Positions 1-8,617 are shown, counted from the stretch's first letter. The stretch: DNA of 64,000 bases from Bacillota bacterium (GCA_023461435.1 JAEYLC010000020.1:1-64000), one strand, 5' to 3'. Translations and numbers: made by a program. Notes: generated by a model not told the origin, from the sequence alone.

Positions 1-132
1 TCCCCTTCCTTCAGCTCACACATCACTGTGCGCACCTTGGGGTTTGCTATGCGGTTGGCTATGAGTACCCCCGCTGCGGACTTCCACCGCTTAAGACTGG
101 TGCCATGCTCGGCACACAACAAAAAGGCGCAC
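1..132 (-). mobile_element. Group II intron, 5' part (runs off left edge)
   Basis: Read on the minus strand, the sequence begins GTGCGCC near position 132, the typical GUGYG start of a group II intron. It continues with a GGTGGAAGTCC block (about 80-90) and, near the window edge, an AAGGTGCGCAC...GAGCTGAAGGAAGG block. These resemble the conserved domain I segments found upstream of bacterial intron reverse-transcriptase genes. The rest of the intron, including any reverse transcriptase, lies outside the window. Its 5' end sits in the terminator hairpin of the NlpC/P60 gene; insertion beside terminators is known for some bacterial intron classes. The call rests on remembered motif resemblance, not on a folded structure. 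Confidence 0.55.
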
Positions 133-151
133 AGCCGTGAAGCCATGCGCC
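120..151 (-). terminator. Terminator of NlpC/P60 gene
   Basis: On the minus strand GGCGCA (151-146) pairs with TGCGCC (131-126), followed by a run of Ts. It lies just downstream of the wall hydrolase stop codon. The right arm coincides with the first bases of the proposed group II intron, so the hairpin may be a hybrid of exon and intron sequence. Confidence 0.5.
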
Positions 152-175
152 ATTCATATATCCGTTCAGTAGAAT

Positions 176-1561
176 TTAGAAGACTCTGCGCGCGCATATA
201 AAGTTGCGCTTCCAGTAAGCCGACCCCATGATATTCGAGCAGATTCTGACGCTGTCGCTGCTTGATCCGGCATCTATCATCTGGCCGTCGCCCAAATAAA
301 TACCCACATGGCCCCTGAAGCAGATGATATCGCCCCGCTTCATATCCCCCATGCTCGTCACCTTGGGCAAGCCGCATTTCGACCAGCCGCTGGATGTCAT
401 ATACTTCATGCTGTAGCCGGCCGTATTGAGGCAGTAATAAACGAACCCGGAGCAGTCAAATTCATTGGGGCCCTTGCCGGCACGCGTGTATTCACAGCCA
501 AGCTTCGACTTCGCAATTTCAATCAACTTGTCCACAGACGCCTGGTCGGGGTCTCCTACTGCAATGGCGGTCCCGCCGCCACCGCTGCTCGCGCCGCTGC
601 CGCTGCTGCCGCCGCTCGACGTTTTGGCCGCCTTCGCATCTTCCGAGTAAAGAACCTCTCTCGTATATTCTCCAACGTTGCCGTCAGCCGACAACCCGTT
701 TCTTTTCTGAAAGTTCTTCACAGCCGTTTCGGTATCGGTGCCGAAATAGCCGGTATGGCCTGCCTTTAAATACTTAAGCTCCTGCAGGCGCTCCTGCATC
801 GCCACAACATCCGAGCCTCTGTCACCAAGCTTCACCGTGTACGGCAATGCGTCGTCCGCAAACAATGCGGTCGTCGTTTTTTCGCCCAGCAGTCCATCGA
901 CCTGAAGGCCGTTTTTCCGCTGGAACAGCTGAAGCGCGTATTTTGTCCCGTTTCCGTAGTAATCGGTCGGCTCGTCTTCGTCCATATAGTCAAGATCCAT
1001 CAGACGCTGCTGAACGCCTATGATTTGCGGATCATGAGCGCCGGGGATAAGCTCGGACTTATCAGGCGCTGTCGTCGGTATGGGCGACAGCTCGGGCGCC
1101 GTTGATACGGCGGGCACGTCCACGCTTTCAGCGCCCATCATATCCAAAGGAGCTTCATTCAATGCCGCGGCCTCAGTGTTCTGTGCGGCAGGTGCTTCTG
1201 CGCCGCCGTTCTCTCCGTCAACCGACGTATTTTCATTCGTCAGTCCGCCGCTGACGGATGCGAGCGCTTCATTTGAAGGCGACGGGATCACAAAAGCCAA
1301 TACCAGCGCGATCACAACGACGAGGCAACTGCCTGCCACGATGATCCTCTTGTCTTTCCACCATTTCTTCGATTTCTTGCTGTAACGGACTGAGGAAAGC
1401 TGAATCGGGCTTTGGCCTTCATAACCCGTTCTTTGTCTTTTGGAGATCGGTGGTTTAATAAAAACAGCGCGAATACGAGCGACAACCCGCATTGGAAGCT
1501 GTCCCAACCACGATATAGCTTTAACGCAATATGCCAAGATATTGCCGAGAATATTTTTCAT
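176..1561 (-). CDS. PG-binding and NlpC/P60 cell-wall endopeptidase
   Basis: Probable membrane-anchored peptidoglycan endopeptidase cleaving stem-peptide bonds outside the cell. The 461 residues comprise a basic cytosolic N-terminus (1-72), one transmembrane helix (about 73-93), a Pro/Ala/Thr/Ser-rich linker, two PG_binding_1 repeats (about 175-234 and 243-304), a Gly/Ser linker and a C-terminal NlpC/P60 domain (about 341-461). The catalytic Cys is C370 in FDCSGF and the His is H418 in GHVGIYLG. The usual third residue (His in many relatives) seems to be D430 in MIDAG. The start has a GAGG motif 5 bases upstream and a good promoter. The double binding module suggests wall or spore-cortex remodelling; the exact bond cut is unknown. 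Confidence 0.88.
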   Translation of the reverse strand: MKNILGNILAYCVKAISWLGQLPMRVVARIRAVFIKPPISKRQRTGYEGQSPIQLSSVRYSKKSKKWWKDKRIIVAGSCLVVVIALVLAFVIPSPSNEALASVSGGLTNENTSVDGENGGAEAPAAQNTEAAALNEAPLDMMGAESVDVPAVSTAPELSPIPTTAPDKSELIPGAHDPQIIGVQQRLMDLDYMDEDEPTDYYGNGTKYALQLFQRKNGLQVDGLLGEKTTTALFADDALPYTVKLGDRGSDVVAMQERLQELKYLKAGHTGYFGTDTETAVKNFQKRNGLSADGNVGEYTREVLYSEDAKAAKTSSGGSSGSGASSGGGGTAIAVGDPDQASVDKLIEIAKSKLGCEYTRAGKGPNEFDCSGFVYYCLNTAGYSMKYMTSSGWSKCGLPKVTSMGDMKRGDIICFRGHVGIYLGDGQMIDAGSSSDSVRICSNIMGSAYWKRNFICARRVF

Positions 1562-1626
1562 ATCGACCTCGAATGTTTGTAATTTTATGTAATGGTACTG
1601 TAATATTCCCGTAATGATTCAATAAT

Positions 1627-1654
1627 ATTATACGCAGAAAAACAAAATTTGCAA
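1627..1654 (-). promoter_or_regulatory. SigA-type promoter of NlpC/P60 gene
   Basis: On the minus strand TTGCAA (1654-1649) and TATAAT (1632-1627) are separated by 16 bases, about 65 bases upstream of the start codon at 1561. Confidence 0.55.
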
Positions 1655-1677
1655 CCTTTTTCTACATAACGGCCTGA

Positions 1678-2343
1678 CTATATCTGGTTGCGGTATTTTT
1701 CCATGAGCTGCTTGAATATCTCAGCCGAGGTGGGCGGCGTGAAGGTGATGGCATTGGCCCCGGCTTCTATCGTTCTTTTGATCGATTCCTCCGTGGGCCC
1801 TCCTGTGGCAATGATCGGAACCTCAGGATATTTTTTTCTGATGGCTCTGACAATTTCGGGTGAATTCGCCGCACCCGACACATTGAGAATCGACGCGCCT
1901 GATTTAAGCCTCTCTCCCACATCCTCCGCTTCGGAAACGACGGTGACCACAACGGGGATATCGATCCTTTCCTTCAGCTTTAAAATGATTTCATTCGATG
2001 TGGGCGCGTTCACGACAACACCGATGGCTCCCTGAAATTCAGCGTCCATCGCAAGGTTTACCACACGCTTTCCTGTCGTGGTGCCGCCGCCGATGCCGCA
2101 AAAAACAGGGATGTCCGACACGGTGATGATCGCGTGCGTGATCAGCGGCTGCGGTGTAAAAGGATAAACGGCGATAACCGCGTTCGCGTTGCAGTTTCTG
2201 ATGAGCGCCACATCCGTGGTGAAAACAAGTGATTTTATCGTTTTGCCGAATATACGAATTCCGCTGACCTCGTTGATCACTTCCGGAACACGGACCATGT
2301 GCTTTCTTAAATTTCCGTGAATTTCGGGAACAAATTGACTCAT
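1678..2343 (-). CDS. TIM-barrel phosphate-binding-type protein
   Basis: Soluble protein of about 221 residues that looks like a single (beta/alpha)8 barrel. Hydrophobic strands ending in polar residues recur, for example IGVVVNAPTS, IPVVVTVVSE and VPIIATGGPTEE. The late ATGGPTEESIKRTIEAGANAI stretch resembles the phosphate-binding loops of ribulose-phosphate-binding-type barrels such as HisA/HisF and aldolases. No specific catalytic set was recognised, so substrate and reaction are unknown. The upstream in-frame ATG at 2349 lies directly against the AGGAG ribosome site; the ATG at 2343 has a proper 6-base spacing and is preferred. It is a single gene with intergenic DNA on both sides. Confidence 0.7.
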   Translation of the reverse strand: MSQFVPEIHGNLRKHMVRVPEVINEVSGIRIFGKTIKSLVFTTDVALIRNCNANAVIAVYPFTPQPLITHAIITVSDIPVFCGIGGGTTTGKRVVNLAMDAEFQGAIGVVVNAPTSNEIILKLKERIDIPVVVTVVSEAEDVGERLKSGASILNVSGAANSPEIVRAIRKKYPEVPIIATGGPTEESIKRTIEAGANAITFTPPTSAEIFKQLMEKYRNQI

Positions 2344-2555
2344 AAACATCTCCTGTCGTATTCTTTCGACTTCAACAAAAACCCATTGTGTAATTGGTTT
2401 TTAGACCGGGCTTATGGGCACCTTTAATCGTAATGGGACGAAACATCGCAATAAAAATATGAGATATAATTCTATATCAGAGCCAAGAACCCTTTTTGTA
2501 CGACGTATTTACAGAAAATTTTACAAGTTCTGATATATTCTTTGGTCTTTCGCTT

Positions 2556-3077
2556 TCATTTCTCTTTGAAACATGATGATAAAAGCTCAAGATAAATATC
2601 TGCTACTTCCTTGAAAAAACAGACAAACACGACCTTCTCAATCGAATGGTCTGATTTTAAAAAGCTCTTCACCGCGTCCACCGCGACCAAGGCGGCTTTT
2701 CTGACCGGATATCCGTAAACGCCTGTGCTGATGGCTGGAAACGCTATGCTTTTGATGTTATTTTGTTTGGCTAAACGCAGGGAATTTTCATAGCACGCAT
2801 GCAGCAGCTCCGCCTCGCCCCGCTGTCCGCCCTGCCATACGGGCCCCACCGTATGAATCACATAACGGCACGGCAGGCGATACGCTTTGGTGAGCTTGGC
2901 CTGCCCAGTATCGCAGCCGCCCAGCGTCCTGCATTCCTCCAGCAGCCCTTGGCCCGCGGCGCGGTGAATCGCGCCGTCTACGCCGCCTCCGCCCAGCAGC
3001 GAACTGTTCGCGGCGTTAACGATCGCATCGGCGCTGATTTTGGTGATATCGCCTGTGACCACGTGCATCCTGTCCAT
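2556..3077 (-). CDS. Macro-domain ADP-ribose hydrolase (YmdB/MacroD-like)
   Basis: Single macro domain filling all 173 residues, the usual size of bacterial O-acetyl-ADP-ribose deacetylases and MacroD-type mono-ADP-ribosyl hydrolases. Motifs in order: GDIT near residue 9, IVNAANSSLLGGGGVDGAIH (about 20-39) with the conserved Asn and the glycine loop, an LPCRYVIHTVGP strand, and AISTGVYGYP around the distal ribose. The start has AAGGAG 8 bases upstream. It is transcribed divergently from the Cys-rich gene at 3163. Likely role: removal of ADP-ribose from proteins or of acetyl from O-acetyl-ADP-ribose. No partner ADP-ribosyltransferase or sirtuin gene is nearby. Confidence 0.9.
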   Translation of the reverse strand: MDRMHVVTGDITKISADAIVNAANSSLLGGGGVDGAIHRAAGQGLLEECRTLGGCDTGQAKLTKAYRLPCRYVIHTVGPVWQGGQRGEAELLHACYENSLRLAKQNNIKSIAFPAISTGVYGYPVRKAALVAVDAVKSFLKSDHSIEKVVFVCFFKEVADIYLELLSSCFKEK

Positions 3078-3103
3078 AAGCGGCGCTCCTTATAAAATCC
3101 GTG

Positions 3104-3132
3104 TTGCGGCATGAAACGAACATGCTTATAAT
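3104..3132 (+). promoter_or_regulatory. SigA-type promoter of Cys-rich gene
   Basis: TTGCGG (3104-3109) and a perfect TATAAT (3127-3132) are separated by 17 bases, 30 bases before the ATG at 3163. The -35 box is weak. Confidence 0.5.
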
Positions 3133-3162
3133 CAATATATACTTTTTCGAGGAGGAAAACAA

Positions 3163-3357
3163 ATGGCCTGCAGCAACACGGTTCAATGCCCATGCACCTA
3201 TAAATCCTGCTCTCACCACGGCAAATGCTGCGAATGCATCGACTATCACCGCCGCCTCGGGGAGGCGCCCGGCTGCCTTTTTACCAAGGAAGGCGAAAGA
3301 ACATACGACCGCAGCATCGATATGCTCTGCCGGGACAGGCTGAAGGGCAGGCATTGA
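3163..3357 (+). CDS. Small Cys-rich protein, DUF6485-like
   Basis: A 64-residue soluble protein with eight Cys and several His concentrated in the first 40 residues: CSNTVQCPC, CSHHGKCCEC, and a later C in PGCLF. The pattern CPC-x(n)-CxHHGKCCECIxYHR, ending with ERTYDRS, matches the small clostridial family I recall as DUF6485. The cysteines probably bind a metal, likely zinc, but no activity is known to me. A strong GGAGG site lies 7 bases before the ATG and a SigA-type promoter lies upstream. It is a single gene; the next gene is convergent. Confidence 0.75.
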   Translation: MACSNTVQCPCTYKSCSHHGKCCECIDYHRRLGEAPGCLFTKEGERTYDRSIDMLCRDRLKGRH

Positions 3358-3385
3358 TGATCTGCCCCCGGCCTTGCCGACAACT

Positions 3386-3721
3386 TCAATATAATTGATC
3401 CGAAGAAAAGCGCTCGGCTGTCAGCTCATAAAGAGCCTCGATTTCCCTCGCAAAATCCTTATCCGACTGTTCCTCCTTCTTCACCAGTTCTTCGATGACT
3501 TCGATGGTGAATTCAGCTTTGCCCCATTCGTCGCGAAGCTTCGGATGAACGCACCCGCCCGTTTGCACGGCAAAAGAAAAGCGGTTCATACTGCCCGGCA
3601 TATCGAGCGTGCTGAGCAGCAGCATTTTGCCGTCGGCGGCATTTTTGATGGCATACACGCCACCCACCACACGGCGCTCGCTGTAGCGCTGCTGCAGTTT
3701 TTTTCTCTGTTCCCTGTCCAT
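3386..3721 (-). CDS. GIY-YIG nuclease family protein
   Basis: Short protein (111 residues) with the GIY-YIG-like core GGVYAIKNAADGKMLL near residues 20-35, an NRF segment, and W/E residues in DEWGKAEFTIEVIEEL. This fits the compact stand-alone Firmicute GIY-YIG subfamily, in which the second YIG motif is poorly conserved. Acidic residues needed for metal binding are plausible (E72-E77 area), but nuclease activity is uncertain. Its ATG overlaps the stop of the upstream gene (TGATG at 3721), so the two are translationally coupled. Confidence 0.65.
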   Translation of the reverse strand: MDREQRKKLQQRYSERRVVGGVYAIKNAADGKMLLLSTLDMPGSMNRFSFAVQTGGCVHPKLRDEWGKAEFTIEVIEELVKKEEQSDKDFAREIEALYELTAERFSSDQLY

Positions 3722-4200
3722 CAGTATCCCAGCTCCTTCAGCAGTCTTGACAGCGTCGCCAAACGCTCTCCGATCAGCTCGTCATCCTTGCTTAACACAT
3801 CCGCGAACAGCCTGATGTCCTCATCGATCAGCGGATTATCGGTGCAGACCGAAACCGTCATAGCGTCCCCCTGCAGGCCGATTCTGTCGATCTGCGTGTG
3901 ATCGGGATCGTAGAACCTCTCAAAACGGTAAGCCTCCTTAAAATGCTGCTTGGCGCGGCAGACGAGTATCGCGAGATCGATCACGCGGTGCAGCGGCAGC
4001 TCTTCGGACTGGCGCGACCACTTTTCCCCCGTGTACCGCCAGACCTTGGCCGATATTTCGACCTTGCCGCGGTCGTTCCATTGGGCGAGGCCGAGCGACA
4101 GCCCCTTTGTATCCGACTGATAGGCTCTGCGCCCGTCGATATTCTCATAGTTTTCTGACACGATCACAGGCTTATGCTTGAGTGTCGTCGGTATTTTCAT
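3721..4200 (-). CDS. DUF6530 family protein
   Basis: A 159-residue soluble protein recognised by its conserved opening KIPTTLKHKPVIV, the YENIDGRRAYQSDTKGLSLGLAQW block and the WRYTGEKWSRQSEELPLHRVIDLA block, which match the family I recall as DUF6530. No catalytic motif or membrane segment is apparent and the function is unknown. It is the first gene of a two-gene operon whose second gene is the GIY-YIG protein, overlapping by one base. About 260 bases without a gene lie upstream and contain the MFS terminator. Confidence 0.7.
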   Translation of the reverse strand: MKIPTTLKHKPVIVSENYENIDGRRAYQSDTKGLSLGLAQWNDRGKVEISAKVWRYTGEKWSRQSEELPLHRVIDLAILVCRAKQHFKEAYRFERFYDPDHTQIDRIGLQGDAMTVSVCTDNPLIDEDIRLFADVLSKDDELIGERLATLSRLLKELGY

Positions 4201-4408
4201 ATTGATTCTCCATTACTTATTTACTAATTTACTAATCACGCACGTCACTTAATATACGCCATTCAAAGCAATCTGTCAACTTCCGAGTCAAATTTGGTTT
4301 TGCTCCCGAAATCATCGCGGCTTCATGCGGCGATAGATGTGAGCGCGGCGCATGAGCAACAAATACTCGGGTATATGTTCGAGAACTGAGATTTTTAGCG
4401 GAGTGCCG

Positions 4409-4440
4409 GCAAAAATAAAAAAACTCCGCAGCATGCGGAG
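4409..4440 (-). terminator. Terminator of MFS transporter gene
   Basis: CTCCGCA/TGCGGAG, a perfect 7-bp stem with a 3-base loop (4424-4440), is followed on the minus strand by a T-rich run (4423-4411). The rest of 4201-4466 shows no gene. Confidence 0.85.
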
Positions 4441-4466
4441 CCGGGAAACAGAGTTTGACTCTTCAT

Positions 4467-5696
4467 TTATTCCGATATTCTGGGCAAGCCTTCTTTAACG
4501 AGCGTCTTGCTGCCGATAAGAAGTGTACTGGCCACCGTCATCAAAAGGCCGGTGCCGACCAGCAGCCATTCAATAGCCACACTATCGGATAACGGGCCGA
4601 ACACGAGCATGCCGATGGGCATCACCGCGCTCGCGATCATTCCAAAAAGACCGAACACGCGTCCCATATACGACTCCTCCACCTTCTCCTGCAGCAGTAC
4701 CGTGACGGGCGTATGAAACAAAGGGATCGCGATGCCCGTGAGCCCCATGATAATGAGATAAAGCCAGAAAACGGGGATGACACCCATCAGAAAAGTGAAG
4801 ACGCCCAGCAAAAGCCCGGCGACAAACATCGTATGGATTCTGTTTTTGAAGCCGCCCCATGATGTCATCAGCAGGCCGCCCAGCACCATGCCTAGTGAAA
4901 ACGCGATCTCTATGGCACTCAATTCCCATACCCCGCCGTGAAAGCTGCGCGCCACCTGCAGCGGCGTTAAAAACGCGGCAGGCGCCGCCAGAAAGAAAAA
5001 AACGGCGCTGAAGCTCAAGAACCGAATGATGAACCCGTGGCCTTTTAAATACTTAAGGCCGCTTATAAAGTCTGAGAAATAGCCTGTTGTATGTGTTTCC
5101 GCCGCCTTTTTGTGCGGCGGCACATGCAGCATCGTTAAAAGGATGACAATCGCGATCGCCGCCGTCACCACATCGATAAAGAAAATCACCTCGAGCTTAG
5201 CAAAGGCCATCAGCGCGCCGCTCGCCATCGGCGACACGAGCGCGATCACGCTTTGTATCGTGCCGTTGATTCCATTGACACGCGTGAGCTTTTCTTCGGG
5301 CACAAACTGCGGCAAAAAAGCACCTTCGGCGGGTATCTGTATCCCCGTACCGAGTGAACGGATCGCCGAAATCACGAAAAGCAGCCAGATCGCATCATAC
5401 CCCAGCATAAAAACGACCGCGAGCAGCAGCGTGACCGCCGCAATACCCGCGTCGGCGAGAATGATCAGCACTTTCCGGTTGTATCTGTCGGCAAAAACGC
5501 CCGCAAACGGGGAAAGAAAAAAGCTCGGCAGAAAGCCGCAGATGATCGACAGCGTCATCATCAGCCCCGACTGGGTGGAAAGCGTGATATACCAAAGTAT
5601 CGCGTACTGCACAAGCGACGATCCAAGCAGCGATACCGTTTGGCTCAATATAAAAATGACCGTTTTTTTCTTCCAGATTTGCTCCATGCTTTTCAC
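4467..5696 (-). CDS. MFS drug/metabolite exporter (MefA/EntS-like)
   Basis: A 409-residue polytopic membrane protein with about 12 hydrophobic helices. The loop between helices 2 and 3 carries the MFS motif GVFADRYNRKVLI, and a second-half copy is weaker (MTSWGGFKNRIHTM). Size and pattern fit the MFS_3 / macrolide-efflux or enterobactin-exporter type, probably a proton-coupled exporter. The substrate cannot be read. The longest frame begins at a GTG at 5696; the ATG three codons later (5687) is equally possible and neither has a strong ribosome site. It ends in a clear hairpin and is a single gene. Confidence 0.8.
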   Translation of the reverse strand: MKSMEQIWKKKTVIFILSQTVSLLGSSLVQYAILWYITLSTQSGLMMTLSIICGFLPSFFLSPFAGVFADRYNRKVLIILADAGIAAVTLLLAVVFMLGYDAIWLLFVISAIRSLGTGIQIPAEGAFLPQFVPEEKLTRVNGINGTIQSVIALVSPMASGALMAFAKLEVIFFIDVVTAAIAIVILLTMLHVPPHKKAAETHTTGYFSDFISGLKYLKGHGFIIRFLSFSAVFFFLAAPAAFLTPLQVARSFHGGVWELSAIEIAFSLGMVLGGLLMTSWGGFKNRIHTMFVAGLLLGVFTFLMGVIPVFWLYLIIMGLTGIAIPLFHTPVTVLLQEKVEESYMGRVFGLFGMIASAVMPIGMLVFGPLSDSVAIEWLLVGTGLLMTVASTLLIGSKTLVKEGLPRISE

Positions 5697-5789
5697 CAGT
5701 GTCCATCAGATTGTCGTATGACTTTAGCATATACAAGAAAGAGCGTCAACTGGAATCATGTAAAAACCGGCCGAAGCATACCGACTGCT

Positions 5790-6440
5790 TTAAGAGTATT
5801 TCAAAAGAAATTTGGCATGGACGATGCAGAAGGTCATATCTTTGACGCCAAGAGGCTGCCCATCATAATAGTGTTTTTCATCGTTAAGCGCGTTTACTCT
5901 ATTGGCCATGTCCTCCGGGCTGCCCAAAGCCACATCGGCGACCGACACATATCCCGCTTCAAAGAACATCCTGGCAGCCAGAGCGCCTATGCCGTTGATG
6001 CGAACGAGTCCGCACAGATGATAGAGCCTGTCGCTGTCCTGCTTCCCTAGAATCGCCGCATCAATGTCCGGATACGCTTCAAAAAAATCCTTGGAGCTTC
6101 GCAGTCCGGCGGCTTTTAGCTTTTCCACCGGCTCCGGCGTGAGCATATCGAATTCGGACAAGGCCACGCTTTTGGGAACAAGGCTGCCGATCTCGCGTTT
6201 GAGTATTTTCAAATAATCCTCGCCGACCGACGTTTTTTTGCTCAAATCGGCCAGCTTTTTCGGTGTCGAGACCGCCTGCATGAAAGCCCCCGCATTGTTG
6301 ACGCCGCTGTCCTTAATCGCTGAAAATCGCTGCGCGATCGAATCGAGCAGCACCCGTCGCGACGGCAGCAGGTCAATGCTTTTAAGATGGTGCTCATATT
6401 CCATAACGGTTAAACGGCTGAGATTTATGGAATAGTTCAC
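5790..6440 (-). CDS. DUF4332-like helix-hairpin-helix protein
   Basis: A 216-residue soluble protein with two similar halves of short helices: one around GVNNAGAFMQAVSTPKKLADLSKKT (about 46-70) and one around GLVRINGIGALAARMFFEAGY (about 144-164), followed by SVADVALGSPEDMANRVN. This repeated layout resembles DUF4332/helix-hairpin-helix modules, which often bind nucleic acid or act as scaffolds. No catalytic residues are apparent. It is the last gene of an apparent operon mscL, mmcQ-like, DUF4332-like, 15 bases after its neighbour. Function is unknown. Confidence 0.65.
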   Translation of the reverse strand: MNYSINLSRLTVMEYEHHLKSIDLLPSRRVLLDSIAQRFSAIKDSGVNNAGAFMQAVSTPKKLADLSKKTSVGEDYLKILKREIGSLVPKSVALSEFDMLTPEPVEKLKAAGLRSSKDFFEAYPDIDAAILGKQDSDRLYHLCGLVRINGIGALAARMFFEAGYVSVADVALGSPEDMANRVNALNDEKHYYDGQPLGVKDMTFCIVHAKFLLKYS

Positions 6441-6455
6441 GCTGTCTCCTCCTCT

Positions 6456-6818
6456 TCAAGAATCTGATAATATCTCCCGCTGCATCTTCTTTGTCAGAGA
6501 GCGCAGCACCAGGCTGTACGATTGATCGAGCATTTCTTTAAGCAGCTCATCGGGCACCGAGCCGTTCAAATCGACAGAGCTCCAATGCAGCTTGTTCATG
6601 TAATAGCCGGGCCGTATATCTTTAAACTGGCTGCGCAGCAGCTCACCGAAGGGCGGTTCCAGCTTAACCGTGATGATGCTGCGGCCCTCGTTATCCTGCC
6701 CCTGCATCACAAACATTTTGCCGCCGACCAGATACAGCAGCGCGCCCCACTCCAGCTTGTATTCTTTGACGGCGCCCTTTCTGCTCAAGCAGAATTCTTC
6801 TATCCACGCGTATGGCAT
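6456..6818 (-). CDS. MmcQ/YjbR family DNA-binding-like protein
   Basis: A 120-residue protein with the CyaY-like fold signature of the MmcQ/YjbR family: LEWGALLYLVGGKMFVMQG, a KLEPPFGELLRSQ segment, the PGYYMNKLHWSSVDLNGSVPDE block and a final helix LLDQSYSLVLRSLTKK written here as MLDQSYSLVLRSLTKK. The family is annotated as DNA-binding on structural grounds; its cellular role is unclear. It lies one base downstream of mscL and 15 bases upstream of the DUF4332-like gene, so co-transcription is likely. Confidence 0.85.
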   Translation of the reverse strand: MPYAWIEEFCLSRKGAVKEYKLEWGALLYLVGGKMFVMQGQDNEGRSIITVKLEPPFGELLRSQFKDIRPGYYMNKLHWSSVDLNGSVPDELLKEMLDQSYSLVLRSLTKKMQREILSDS

Positions 6819-6819
6819 G

Positions 6820-7200
6820 TTACTTTTTCTCCTTCAGCAGATCTCTGATCTCAGCGAGAAGCGCTTCCTCTCTCGAAGGTTCGGGCTCGGCGGGCCTTTC
6901 GGCGGGTTTTTTTTTCTTCTTGAATGCGTTGAGAATTTTGATGATGACGAATATGCAGACCGCGATGATGAGAAAGTCGACAAGGCTTTGTACGAAGCTG
7001 CCGACAGCGATTTTTGCGTCGCCCACCGTGTAGCTCCATTCCGTTAAATCAAGGCCGCCGCTGATGATGCCGATGAGCGGCATGATCACATCGCTGACAA
7101 GCGAGGTGACGATTTTTCCAAACGCGCCGCCGATGATCACGCCCACCGCAAGGTCAATCACATTTCCTTTTGATATGAATTCCTTAAATTCTCTGATCAT
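6820..7200 (-). CDS. mscL: Large-conductance mechanosensitive channel MscL
   Basis: Osmotic safety valve of the cytoplasmic membrane, a homopentameric channel. The protein has an amphipathic N-terminus (MIREFKEFISKGNVIDLAVG), TM1 with GVIIGGAFGKIVTSLV, a periplasm-like loop, TM2 (FLIIAVCIFVIIKILN) and a charged C-terminal helix ending RDLLKEKK. The length, 126 residues, is typical. A longer frame begins at 7239, but the ATG at 7200 has GGAG 6 bases upstream and matches the family start exactly. It heads a three-gene operon. Confidence 0.95.
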   Translation of the reverse strand: MIREFKEFISKGNVIDLAVGVIIGGAFGKIVTSLVSDVIMPLIGIISGGLDLTEWSYTVGDAKIAVGSFVQSLVDFLIIAVCIFVIIKILNAFKKKKKPAERPAEPEPSREEALLAEIRDLLKEKK

Positions 7201-7289
7201 ATCTTTCTCCAAAAATATACAAATACGAAACAAAGGCATTATTAACCATATTATACATATTCGGCGGTCAAAAACAAGATCGGGAGGCT

Positions 7290-8573
7290 TCAGGCAATGT
7301 TGAAGAGGTTCTCATACAGCGATGCGACTGCGGCTTGGCTCTCCTGGCATATTCTGATGAATTCACTGAGCCTACTGATGAGCTTTTCAACAACAATGCC
7401 GCATAAGGATCCGTTTTCAGCCATGGATTTAAGAACATTGACAATTTGGAGCTCCGACATCCCTTTTCTGTAAGGCCGGTCCTCGGTGATCGACGTAAAT
7501 ACATCCGCAACTGCCATAATCCGCGAGCCAAGAGGGATATGGTCTTCGCTGAGCTGAAACGGATATCCCTTTCCGTTGAGCTTCTCATGATGATAGGCGG
7601 CCCATTTGTTGATCGTTTCGAAGCCTTTAATGGTGCTGAGCAGCCTGTATGTATGAAAGGTATGTCCGCGGATAATTTTGAATTCTTCATCGTTCAATGC
7701 CGAAGGCTTCTCCAGCAGCTCATTGGGAACGCTGAGCTTGCCAAGATCGTGAAGATATCCGGCGATCAGCATCATCTTGCATTCCGTTTCCGAAAAGCCA
7801 AATATCTCGCCGAGATGTCTTGCCGTATAAGCCACCCCCGCCGAATGTGTGGCCGTAAAATGGCTTCGAAAATCGATGATGAACGACAGCATGCGTGTGA
7901 CTTCAAGCATCTCGTTAATATCCAGAGAATAGGTTCCAAATATTCTTTGAACAGGCAAGTAATCGAGAGGCGAGTTTTCCATCAGCTCGAGCCAGATATG
8001 ATCGTTTTTCTTTAATTGTATTAGCGCATCAACTGCTTCCGGCATAAAAAGCCGCCCCGCATCTGCGGTGATTTTCTCAAATACACCCGGCACTTGTTCG
8101 ATCGCGTTTTTGTTTCTGTCGAATTTAACGCAGGTGCGATCCGCAAGATATAGGATATGACTTCCGATAGGGACATTTTTGCCCATATACCGTCGGCCCT
8201 GCCCGCCGGCCCATTTCACATGATGGAATCGAACAGTATCCGTGATATCCGCAAATGGCGCCGCTTCTTCCAGGAGCCTCGCACTGCGGAATGCATGGCT
8301 GTCTGCGGTCACCGCTTCTTCCTCAATCAGCATCAGCCTTTCTTGACTGTTGAGCGCACCAATGTCATGTAGCAGTCCGGCCGTGATCAAATTTCGGCAG
8401 GCTATATCATCAAGGCCTAATTTTTTGCCAATTTGATATGATAAAAATGCGACCTGTTGATGGTGGCTCGTCACTTCGGGAGAAATGAGATCAACCGAAT
8501 TTCCGATACAAAGAAGTACATCATAGAAGTAAACAAACAAAAGAAGCCCCTCCGCAAAGACATAGAATTCCAT
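7290..8573 (-). CDS. Tandem HD / HD-GYP phosphodiesterase-like protein
   Basis: Two HD-type domains in 427 residues. The first (about 35-130) has LLHDIGAL and a following HH. The second (about 235-390) has GYLHDLGKL, YHHEKLNGKGYPFQL and IMAVADVFTSITEDRPYRKG, the signature of HD-GYP enzymes that hydrolyse cyclic di-GMP. The GYP element reads GYP. There is no receiver or clear sensory domain; the hydrophobic N-terminus (about 4-24) may be a membrane segment or part of the fold. Domains of this tandem kind also act on other cyclic nucleotides, so the substrate is inferred. The start ribosome site is weak. It is a single gene. Confidence 0.82.
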   Translation of the reverse strand: MEFYVFAEGLLLFVYFYDVLLCIGNSVDLISPEVTSHHQQVAFLSYQIGKKLGLDDIACRNLITAGLLHDIGALNSQERLMLIEEEAVTADSHAFRSARLLEEAAPFADITDTVRFHHVKWAGGQGRRYMGKNVPIGSHILYLADRTCVKFDRNKNAIEQVPGVFEKITADAGRLFMPEAVDALIQLKKNDHIWLELMENSPLDYLPVQRIFGTYSLDINEMLEVTRMLSFIIDFRSHFTATHSAGVAYTARHLGEIFGFSETECKMMLIAGYLHDLGKLSVPNELLEKPSALNDEEFKIIRGHTFHTYRLLSTIKGFETINKWAAYHHEKLNGKGYPFQLSEDHIPLGSRIMAVADVFTSITEDRPYRKGMSELQIVNVLKSMAENGSLCGIVVEKLISRLSEFIRICQESQAAVASLYENLFNIA

Positions 8574-8617
8574 TCAATGTTTTCTACCACAAATATGAAT
8601 CATTCAATCATTTTTTT

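Noticed and set aside
1..160. Open reading frames across the left edge on both strands
   Set aside because: They lie within the proposed structured intron RNA and the terminator; no start with a ribosome site or family similarity was seen.
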